This document shows, in pieces, positions 10,705 to 18,704 of a stretch of DNA of 24,591 bases. The position numbers and the translations under genes were made by a program. The DNA comes from Chara braunii (Eukaryota; Streptophyta; Charophyceae; Charales; Characeae). How positions within the stretch are numbered: position 1 is the first letter of the stretch; the number at the start of each line of letters is the position of its first letter. The stretch covers positions 2,242,938-2,267,528 of the forward strand of contig BFEA01000217.1 of assembly GCA_003427395.1 (NCBI GenBank), given 5' to 3'. The notes beneath the pieces were generated by a model, which worked only from the letters and a program-made list of their open reading frames with translations, was not told where the DNA came from and did no database searches.

Positions 10705-11918
10705 GGCCGACTTGTCGTTCGGGCCTGGGCCATCGCAGGGTCTCCTTTCCTCCCGGGAAGCCGATAGATGAGTTCCACTTCTCCCACCTGAGGGTTTTCC
10801 AGGACCTGCTCCCTCAACGCCTTGATAGCCTCAGGGTCCGCCATATCATGTGCCACCACCACCTCCATTGCCTTATTCACATCGTTAAGGCTCAGGGATA
10901 ATACCTCGCCTACTCCTTCCTCCTCCTGCTCCTCCCGGAGTCTCCGTCGCGCGTATTCAGACTCCTCGAAGGTAAAGGAGCCGAGGTTGAGCCTGTTCCT
11001 CCCGCTTCCGGGTCTTGTGTTCCGGCACTTAATGATTTCATAGTTTCCACAGGCCGGATCGGACAAAGCCAGAATCATCGTCCCTTCATGCCTGTTGAAG
11101 ACCAAGGTCTTCGTTCGGCAGAGGAACGACCTCCCCAGAAGAATAGGGTGGTCGACGTCAGGCATGACAAAGAAGCACGTCCGCGCCCTTACTCTCCTAA
11201 TCTCTACCATTACATTAGATGCGGTGCCACAAAAGATGGCCTTGCAGTTGGCGCCATGCAATACGCCATGGTCCGAATGGTCGACCTCCGGCCCGAGCAT
11301 AGTCACATCCCGCTCCCGGATGATGTTTATTTCCGCGCCCGTGTCCACCATTGCAATGCTCGGCTGGTCCCTCACCTTTAGGTCCACCAACCCACACGCC
11401 ACACATTTCCAATCCATCCCGGTGCCCGCCTCCGTCCACTCTATCTCCCTGGGCAGGATTGAGCTCAGGTGGACATTGGGCACTAACCTCCGTAAGAGCC
11501 GCCCTTTCAGCTCGCCCCGGAGCCTCGGTGTTGACGCCAGAATGTCCTTTAAGTTCATCAAATCGTTATGGCCCTCCAGGAGCTTATCCACCATTCGCTC
11601 CACGTCAAAGCCTTCCTCCAGCCGGACTGCATACTTCTTCCTTTTTGGCACACCGTCATGCAGACTCGACTCCACCCCTCCCTGAGCCCCTCTCTTATTG
11701 GCCCTCCGTTCCGCCCTCCGGTCCTCCTCCTGCCGGAGCCTCTCGTCCTCTTCGTCAACACCCTCATCTTCCTCTTCTTGAACCTCTACCACTTCCTTCC
11801 TCCATTCGGGTTCAGGGTCCTTTCGAGGGGGCGCCCGACTGGGTCCCTGCGCTAGGCCCTTGACTGGTGGTACCCTTACTTTGGCCCCTAGTCTGCGTAG
11901 CCTGTGGTGCCCTTCCAT
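10653..11918 (-). pseudogene. pro: Aspartic protease segment of the polyprotein
   Basis: An open frame of 421 codons with an acidic/basic N-terminal part (residues 30-80), a helical linker, then a retropepsin-like domain. AMVDTGAEINII carries the catalytic Asp (residue 192, DTGA), and HPILLGRSFLCRT is the conserved second half of the fold. A short KCVACG motif (Cys 172 and 175) lies just before the protease, reminiscent of a zinc ribbon. This enzyme would cut Gag and Pol. The frame overlaps the end of gag by about 107 nt in a different phase. It also overlaps the RT frame by about 190 nt (to 10653), with the RT in the -1 phase. The listed start is only the first start codon in frame; the protein is probably made as a Gag-Pol fusion. 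Confidence 0.87.
10698..10704 (-). promoter_or_regulatory. Candidate -1 ribosomal frameshift site (TTTTTTA)
   Basis: The element strand reads T TTT TTA in the phase of the protease frame, matching the X XXY YYZ slippery rule. A -1 slip here would enter exactly the RT frame, which is open from about 10847 down to 10347. GGGGAGGGC follows at once and can pair with GCCC plus TCCCC about 50-60 nt downstream, which could act as the stimulatory stem. The alternative is a simple indel in a T6 run, which other frame breaks in this copy make plausible. Confidence 0.4.
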
Positions 11919-13880
11919 GCGACGTAGGGGGCCTGAAGGTCATCCCTGACCTAGGGCCTGTCCCAGCCGTAGCCACACTTGAACACCGTTGTGGTCCTGA
12001 CGACGACTCCGGACCGGACCCATAGAGCATCACCTCCGGAAGGCTCATTTCCCACTCCCGGGCATTTTCACACATTGCCCTTAGTCGTTCCTGATACCTG
12101 CTGACCTTTGCAAGCAGGTCCTCCATCCTCTCCAGGATGGTCGAGGCTGACTCTCTTACCACTTCCTGCGCCTCATCTTCAGACTCAACGACAATGGGCT
12201 CCTCCTTTATAGTCCCTGCCTTCAACCGCTGAGTTACTTCCTCATTTTCACCCACAATCTCCTCGACTCTTATGTCGGGGTCTTGCCTTTCCTGCCATAT
12301 CCTAAATATTGTTGGGGCTGCTGGAGGCCCGGCCGCTGCCCGCCTGAGGGCCTTCTGCCTGATTCCTCCCGGGGTCTTGGGGTCAATGTGCGTTCCCCAC
12401 CGATCGTATATATCCCCGTCCATACAGGTGGAGATTAATCCTGCCTTTTCGTCGTCCCGCCGCTGTTGGCAGAATCGTACGGTGTGGCCCACCTCGCCAC
12501 AATGCCAACAAGTTGTGTTCTGCTAGTCGAAGCGGGGTCTCCCATACCCCTGGCCTCCTCCCTGGCTGCCTTGGCCACCTTGGTTCTGACCCCCTTGACC
12601 ATTCCAGCCTCCTCCACGACCTCCACCATTTCCTCCTCGCCCCCAGCCGCCCCCTCCTCTACCCCCTTGACCCGGCCTCGATTGCCCTGCCCGCCTTGTC
12701 CTTGGCCCCCTCCCCCGGCCACACTAGCTTGCGAGGCCTGCTGGGAGGGCGGCGGTTGAGCCACGGGCTGACTTTGAGTCGCCGGGTAGCTCGGGGGGCC
12801 CATACTTGCGGATGGGCCTGAATAGGGGACCATGTGCCCCGCGTGGGCCTGACTCCCTCTACACGAGACACAGTGGTTGCAACTTGGCCAGGGCGCGGAC
12901 TGACAATGCGGCACCCAGTGCCCGCAGGTTGGTGGCGGCCCCATATGCATTGGCCCTGCCGACGCTGGCGCGGCCGCGGTGACAGGCGATGGTGCGGCAA
13001 TGGCTTGGGGAGCATGTCCCTTCCCTGACCCCTGCCCTCCTTGCAACAAGTTGCGTTGCTTCCTCTGGGCCTTAGTCAGGACCTGGAAGCCTGTCTCCCC
13101 TCCGCCATAGTCTTTTTGCCCAGCCTCCTCATCTACTGCCCATGACGCCCGACCTTGGGCCACTAGCACCCCTCTCTTCTGTATCTTTGCTTCATTATCA
13201 TAGCCCAGTGCCGCCAGCACGTCCGTGACTATTCTCTTCACCCCTGGGGTCCCGGATGCGGTAGCATCCCTCTCCTTCCTCTTGTGCCTTTGCAGCCTCA
13301 TTTGGTAATGGCCCACCTGGTCCAGACTCCCTTCTTCCACTCCCTTGTCAATGGTTGCCCATGAGAGCCTCGCTCCCTTCCCCATACTTGGTCATCTCTG
13401 TGGCCTCCGAGCCCGTAAGCAGTCCCAGAAATGTGGCGCACTGCGCCTTCTCAGAAATCCCGTGCACTTTCCTCGCCTTTTTCTTAAATTCGTGCACAAA
13501 CGCCCCAATGGTGGAGAAATCTTCCTTATTCATGGCCTCCAAGTCAGCCATGGTCAACAAGCCGTCCCCCAGCCTGTACTTTCTTCGCATTAGGTCCCCA
13601 AACTTTGCCCAACTGCCACCGGCGGCGTCCACAACCTTAGATACTTCCCCATGGTGACTGTGCAAGACATACCTCAGGACCCGCTGGAGCTTGACCTCAT
13701 CTGACAGCCCCACTAGTGCCTGCTCTGTCAGATCCAGCCAATCAGATACCCGATCTCCTTTGAAGTGGAATGTCTCGACCTTTGGGACGTTGCTCGCGCC
13801 CTCTCGCGCTTGTCCAGGCCATCGATGAGGTCATCAAGAGTCACAAGCTTCCTCCCACCGTCCGCCATCTCTTCTGGCAT
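11812..13880 (-). pseudogene. gag: Gag polyprotein (capsid, RGG-rich stretch, CCHC zinc knuckle), frameshifted
   Basis: Gag would form the particle and bind the RNA. The start ATG is at 13880 in a CCAAAATG context. The N-terminal 30 codons are followed, after a frame change near 13.80 kb, by a capsid motif VETFHFKGDRVSDWLDL (about 13730-13790) and a helical capsid region to about 13380. After another frame change near 13.37 kb comes a Lys/Arg-rich segment, then a Pro/Gln/Gly-rich region. After a one-base loss near 12671 the frame becomes RGG/GQ-rich and leads into the knuckle at 12469-12510. A TAG at 12523-12525 sits just before the knuckle. The C-terminal part runs to a TGA at 11812. Domain order is normal for Ty3/gypsy Gag; at least four frame changes make it non-functional or reflect draft-assembly errors. 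Confidence 0.82.
12469..12510 (-). other. CCHC zinc knuckle of gag (nucleocapsid)
   Basis: The element strand encodes CWHCGEVGHTVRFC, an exact C-x2-C-x4-H-x4-C knuckle. This motif binds zinc and RNA in retroviral and retrotransposon nucleocapsids. It follows about 60 codons rich in Gly, Gln and Arg (RGG-like, about 12526-12672), a common RNA-binding pairing. Confidence 0.92.
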
Positions 13881-14261
13881 TTTGGCCACCCGCCTTCGAC
13901 TTCAATCTTCCTGTTATAAGAGACGATGGGACAGAGGACCTCACTCAGCGACTCAACCTTTCATGACCCTATCGAGTTGACCACCTTAGACACCCCACAC
14001 TCTAGACCTGACAGGCATTCCTTCTCCCATTCCCCTTAGGCCCATCTAGATGACGCATATCCTTACCATAGAACTTCCTCGCCCACATACCGCACCCTGT
14101 TGTCAACCAAACCACCAATCAATCAATCATCCAACCCATAGTCACCTAGATCACCTTACATACATCTCATAGTCCTTCTCTTATTCACTCATATGCCTAG
14201 TTTCCCGCTTACTCCCATAACCGGAGGTCGTTCCACCAGGGACAACGGTAGGCTTCCGTCA
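13881..14261 (-). other. Short leader between primer-binding site and gag
   Basis: This is non-coding sequence between the primer-binding site and the first in-context ATG of gag (13880-13878, preceded by CCAAA). It holds a small run of CAATCAATCAAT at 14115-14130. I see no conserved gene or strong structure. A packaging signal would be expected somewhere here or in the LTR, but I cannot point to one. Confidence 0.5.
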
Positions 14262-14279
14262 TCCCCGGCAACGGCGCCA
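14262..14279 (-). promoter_or_regulatory. Primer-binding site complementary to tRNA-Asp 3' end
   Basis: The element strand reads TGGCGCCGTTGCCGGGGA, the classic plant retrotransposon primer site complementary to the 3' end of tRNA-Asp(GUC), including its CCA. It lies 2 nt inside the predicted LTR end and about 380 bp upstream of the gag start. Reverse transcription of the first DNA strand would start here. An 18-nt exact match in the correct orientation and place is strong evidence. Confidence 0.87.
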
Positions 14280-14616
14280 CCTGTCGAGTGCATCGGTCCG
14301 ACACCGCGCGCGGCAGCGCGGGACCCTCTCGACCGCGTCACGCAGGAGTTGGACCAACCTCGTCGCGAACACACAAAAGGAGTTTCCTTAGGCCGCTCCG
14401 GCAGAGTGCGCCAACCATACCTCTCGCGAGCCCCTACGACAGGATAGGGCCTACCCGAGGCACAGGTTACCTCCATCTTATGGGAGCTATCACCTCCCTT
14501 CCGTGAGCGAATCCCCGCTGAGCTACCAGTCCACAATACGAAAGCTACTCGGTGGCAATCGCAGAGGTGGACCAGCCGAGGGCGTTTCTCGTTCGCTGTA
14601 GCATAGGGGGTACGCG

Positions 14617-14617
14617 N
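14617..14617. other. Single N (ambiguous base or closed gap)
   Basis: One N in the GC-rich inner end of the 5' LTR. Flanks read TACGCG and GGTAATACG and show no long duplication, unlike the N at 18609. Length of missing sequence is unknown. Confidence 0.9.
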
Positions 14618-14816
14618 GGTAATACGCCTATCGGACCCGCACGCGAACCGACATCTTGGGGGGCTGAAGTCCCAAGCGCGACTCGTCGTCGGTCGACTAG
14701 GACGCATCCCACACTCCACACGCACACCACAACCGCACGACAACAACACGCACACATACACACGGAACGACAGAACGCAAACAACGCGGCAACGCTCCTA
14801 GCCCCTCGGTAGCCAA

Positions 14817-15515
14817 CCCATAACTTTCCGACGCGGAAATAGGATAGGCGTCGCGCGCGAGACTTAGTATAAAAATCGCGCGGACGCAGGGCTAACTCAT
14901 ATCGACTCGTGATGCAAGCGCACGCAAGCGGTCGCAACGATGGCGTACCACGTGATACCCATACTCATGCGGTCCTCGTTAATCTCGAGGGTCGCGTTGG
15001 ACACTCAAGTGTCGGCTGACACGCGCCTTGAGGGTTAATCTCTCGACGCTGGACAACTGCCATGCGCGGTTGAAGACCACACACCCTCGTCTGCACCCCT
15101 TATGCAGACCGGGTGGTACACAGGCTCATGCCTGTGGTGGTAGTCGTCTCTCGCGGCCCTAGGGGTGAGTCCTCCTCGGGGCCTGGGTGAAAGTCAAGGG
15201 GTTTGACTTTGACAGCAACCACCGACTACAACGTCCAACCATAAAAATCTCTAAGAAGCAACAAGACTCGCACGAACCCAAGAAGGGATAGGGCAAAGGT
15301 CTCTTGGCCCTTAAAACAAAAACTCATGGCCTTGGGACGCACTTCCCCTCTATGGGCGGTGCCGGCGGCCTGTAATAATCCTAAGCGCTGCGCCTACGCG
15401 CAAGCCCGACGGTCCCATAACTTTTAGACGCCGGGGGCGGCGAGGCGTCGTGCGCACGGCTCTGATATAAAATTGCGCGGCCGCAGGCCAACCCTATGAC
15501 AACCACTGATGTCAA
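14817..15515. repeat. Diverged direct duplication of a ~100-bp TATA-containing segment
   Basis: The segments at about 14817-14915 and 15414-15515 share, in order, CCATAACTTT, a GACGC stretch, GGCGTCG-GCGC, a TATAAAA block followed by GCGCGG-CGCAGG, and a TGATG-CAA end. They are about 597 bp apart in direct orientation. The TATAAAA reads on the plus strand, opposite to the element, so it may be a promoter-like duplicate or only AT-rich coincidence. Confidence 0.5.
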
Positions 15516-15760
15516 TCATATGTGGTAACCGCGGCTTCGTCCTCGCGATATTGAATGGCTGAAGAAACTCATCGCGAGGGGTTACCCCTCACGATATTGA
15601 ACGGCTGAAGGATACGCCGTTCGGCCCTTGCGACATTTCCGCCCTCCAGGCGGAGTGTCCCGTCGGCCAAAGTAAGCAGGCCCTATGCAAGGGGAGACCC
15701 CTCCCCTTTTGGGCCTAGGGCTTGGGATGTCCTGGACAAGGACCTCAAATCCCGGCCCAG
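14980..15760. repeat. Cluster of small perfect hairpins in the LTR
   Basis: Successive short inverted repeats include GTGTC/GACAC near 15008-15021, CACAGGC/GCCTGTG near 15119-15136, AAAGTCAA/TTGACTTT near 15190-15210, GAGGGGT/ACCCCTC near 15576-15590, TCCGCC/GGCGGA near 15640-15656, AAGGGGAG/CTCCCCTT near 15689-15708 and GTCCT/AGGAC near 15729-15743. Each has a different sequence. A two-copy motif with GATATTGAA-GGCTGAAG also lies at 15547-15625. Confidence 0.6.
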
Positions 15761-15807
15761 GACCAACGTCCGACTAGAAAAGCCCCAAGACGCAAATAGG
15801 CAGAACC

Positions 15808-15819
15808 GGGGGGGGGGGG
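15808..15819. repeat. G12 homopolymer
   Basis: Twelve consecutive G on the plus strand within the LTR. Length may be unreliable in a draft assembly. Confidence 0.9.
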
Positions 15820-16597
15820 TCTTCCCTGTCCCTCTGTCCCAACCTCCGCGCGGTTACTAGCACGGCCCCCTTGGGCCCCTTGGATACCCATCGTACGGAT
15901 ACTCGCGCATACATGCATAAGGGGATAGAGTTATGACGATCACTCCTCACAGGCACAGTGGGACGCCTCACAACCGTGCATATGTATATGGAATCGCAGG
16001 CAGTCCAAATCCAAAATCCAAGCCACAGGACATACTTGCAACCACACCAAGAATCAAGCGACAAAGCACGCACTACACGGAGTCAACCCCAACCATTCTC
16101 TATGCTCATACCCCTTCGTTTTAGCCATGCAAGCCCCAATCGCCGATCCAACCAACCTTAATTAAATACTCAGTACCTTTGTCAAATGGTCATTCAATAA
16201 AAGTTCGGGTGAAACCCTTAACAAACAGTAAAAACCACCAGGGCTAAAGCCTTTTAGGTTGAGTATGGGGAATGGATTGAAATTTAGTCGAAGACCGACG
16301 AATCGGCAACCGACCTGTTATCAGTGATAACAGAAGACGATCCTCGTAGGATCAATCCGGAACTGGTTCAAATCCTGAATCAAATCAATCAAGATGGCAT
16401 GTAACACAAGCAGGTCAATCCCCAGGCTGACCCTATAAGTCCATAGAGAATAATCCCCATATCATGATCTCACTCAAATCGCCTTAATTAACTAAGCCTG
16501 AATCTACCTATAAGTTGCGCCCAAAGCAAAGGTGGGCCCCGACATAATCTCCCCTATTCAGGGTGGATTGTCAAAATCGCCACCTGTCAAAATATAA

Positions 16598-17212
16598 TCT
16601 AACTCCTCTAATTCAAGAAATTTTCGTCAGCGCTTCCCGTAAGAAAAGTGTCTTTTCAAAGTTCATATCAGCTCAGGTATGAAAAACAGAAATAGCCTTA
16701 GGCTGTCCAAAGTCCAATTTTGTCTAACTTCCTAAATTAGCAGAAATTCGGGCAACACTCCCTTTAGAAAGGGAGACTTCCCAGATTTATACTAAGTAAG
16801 ATGTGAACTCAAAAGACAACTTGAGCTCCACTTAGACAAGATTTAGCTAACCTCTCACTTTTGCAGAAACTTTGACAGCACTCCCTTTGGAAAAGTGTTA
16901 TTCCAAAATTTATACAAGGCTAATTTCAAAATCTGGAAATAACTTTGACTTCTCAAAGTCTAATTTTGTCTAACTCCTTGAATTAGCAAAAATTTGGGCA
17001 GCATTCCCTTTAAAAAAGGAGACTTTCCAAATTTTTACTAAGCCAGATATAAAGATTAGACAAGTTGAATTTTGACAAGTCAAAAGTTGACTAACTCCTT
17101 GGATTTGTAGAAATTTCGACAGCGCTTCCCGTAGAGAAAGTAGCTTGCCAAGATTTATACAAAGCCAAGTATAACAAAAGATCCCAGAAAATGCAATAAT
17201 TGATCTAAGTAA
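16598..17212. repeat. Five diverged ~123-bp tandem repeats, each self-complementary
   Basis: Units start near 16598, 16723, 16846, 16969 and 17090, each with a TCTAACTCC-like opening, then AGAAATTT-GGCAGC and a CTCCCTTT-like block. Each unit can fold: for example CTCCCTTT and AAAGGGAG in the second unit form an 8-bp hairpin, and AAATTTGG with CCAAATTT form an outer stem in the fourth. Spacing is 121-125 bp. The array lies in the 5' LTR just left of the 17-nt-loop array. Confidence 0.78.
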
Positions 17213-17452
17213 AATAAAGTCAGCTCAGAAAATGCAGGAATTGACCTAGCTCCTATCGCTCTAGCACGTGACGAGCCTCTAACGCAACTACCTGTCAACC
17301 TGAAACTCAGACCAAGTAGTAACCTCACTCAGCCACATGCAGGCCAAACCACAAGGGTAAGTACTCTCACTATCCCCAAGCCAATCTGAACAAACCATAG
17401 TTCATGATCTCTCAATGAGTTATCCTCTCATACCCAACTTACATAAGGCATC

Positions 17453-18370
17453 GGTTAGGGCACCTGAACTTACAGAGCGCACCCAACTTAGCCAGGCCCA
17501 AAGTCAGAATACCTAAACTTATAGAGCGTTTTGACTTGGCTAGGTATACACAAACAGAGGGCACAACTACTTCTCTCTTCTTTGGGCATATGACTAGACC
17601 ACTCTAGTCACCCTGAACTGTTTAAATAGCCAAATTATATATATATATCTGAACTTAGTCTTCAAAGCGACATAAGGTTGAGCCGCTCAACTTAGAACAT
17701 TGCTCAGCCTGCCCACAATTACCCTCAATTATCTCTTAATTATACTCTCTTCTGTTGTGATAAGTTATAGTCAAGCTACCTAAACTTATAGAGCTGCCTG
17801 ACTAGCCTGTTCTCAACAACATAGTAACATAATATAGCCAAGTTATATCCATTGGGTTCCAACATGTGCGAGGCGTTGGGTTAGACCACCTAAACTTATA
17901 GAGCGGTCTGATCCTCTGCCAGGTTCGTTTCTCTTTGATCCAATTTGTGCGAGGCAGTGGGACAGGCTACCTAAACTTATAGAGCGGCTTGCCCCCTGCC
18001 GGAATTATTCCCTCAAGACAAAACAGGAGAAGGGCTGAACCACCTAAACTTATAGAGCGGTTCAGACCTCCTTGTTCAGAACCAGAGAAACTGTGAGAAC
18101 CCCAAACAAAATGAGACAACCCAAGGTACCTAAACTTATAGAGCGCCTCGGGTCCCTGAGAACCACTCACAGTCAAATCCCCACAGGTCAGAGCAGTCAG
18201 GATACCTAAACTTATAGAGCGTCCTGACCCTCCACGCAATTCATAGCACCAGGTCTCCCCAAACTTCAGGCTACCTAAACTTATAGAGCGGCCTGAGGCT
18301 CCATGCAAACAAGAAATAACAAGGCGCTGGGCTTCCCCTAACTTAAGGGGACCTCCCAGCCTTAGTGACC
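17453..18370. repeat. Array of hairpins with a constant 17-nt loop and co-varying stems
   Basis: ACCTAAACTTATAGAGC occurs eight times, exactly as far as I can read, with loop starts near 17511, 17778, 17888, 17969, 18042, 18128, 18204 and 18273. A diverged copy lies near 17462, and a different hairpin ends the array near 18322-18369. The bases on each side differ between copies but pair with each other: CTGAACC with GGTTCAG (18035/18059), GTCAGGA with TCCTGAC (18196/18222), TCAGGC with GCCTGA (18266/18291), AGACC with GGTCT (17883/17905). Parts of the spacers are also shared, so it is a diverged tandem repeat. It lies in the 5' LTR. Confidence 0.85.
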
Positions 18371-18513
18371 CAGTCAATCTGCACACAATACTGCCCTCCT
18401 CCCAACCTTCCCCCAGATGCAACCCACCTCGTTCATAATCTGCTTTCAGGCAATCAGTAAAACTGAAGTTGAGATTGCACACACACTCCTTTACTTCAGT
18501 CTGACTTAGGTCT

Positions 18514-18704
18514 TGACAGTCAAACCAAAATCAGAGTACAGGATCCACGCAATACGCTCAGTCAAACGTAGAGAGATGTACAGGTAGGGGTTATAGTTGG
18601 GTTTATAGNTGACAGTCAAACCAAAATCAGAGTACAGGATCCACGCAATACGCTCAGTCAAACGTAGAGAGATGTACAGGTAGGGGTTATAGTTGGGTTT
18701 ATAG
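18514..18704. other. Unmerged 95-bp contig overlap around a single N
   Basis: Positions 18514-18608 and 18610-18704 are identical 95-bp sequences with one N (18609) between them. This is the mark of a scaffold gap where two contig ends overlap but were not joined. The real genome probably has one copy. Confidence 0.88.
18698..18703 (-). promoter_or_regulatory. Candidate TATA box of the 5' LTR
   Basis: The element strand reads CTCTATAAACCC here, a fair plant-type TATA box. If used, transcription would start near 18665 and give a leader of about 4.8 kb before gag that contains both repeat arrays. The same motif appears again at 18602-18607 only because of the duplication around the N at 18609. 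No second line of evidence. Confidence 0.28.

Noticed and set aside
14189-14937. Open frames spanning the N at 14617
   Set aside because: They cross an ambiguous base, overlap the primer-binding site and LTR end, and show no domain.
17453-18370. CRISPR-like pattern of constant 17-mers with variable spacers
   Set aside because: The DNA is eukaryotic retrotransposon sequence, spacing is irregular, the repeat is too short, and the bases next to each repeat pair across it rather than being free spacers.
17967-18482. 171-codon minus-strand open frame with repeated YKFR and SISLG words
   Set aside because: The peptide repeats are only the 17-nt-loop array read in one frame; the DNA pairing explains the conservation better.
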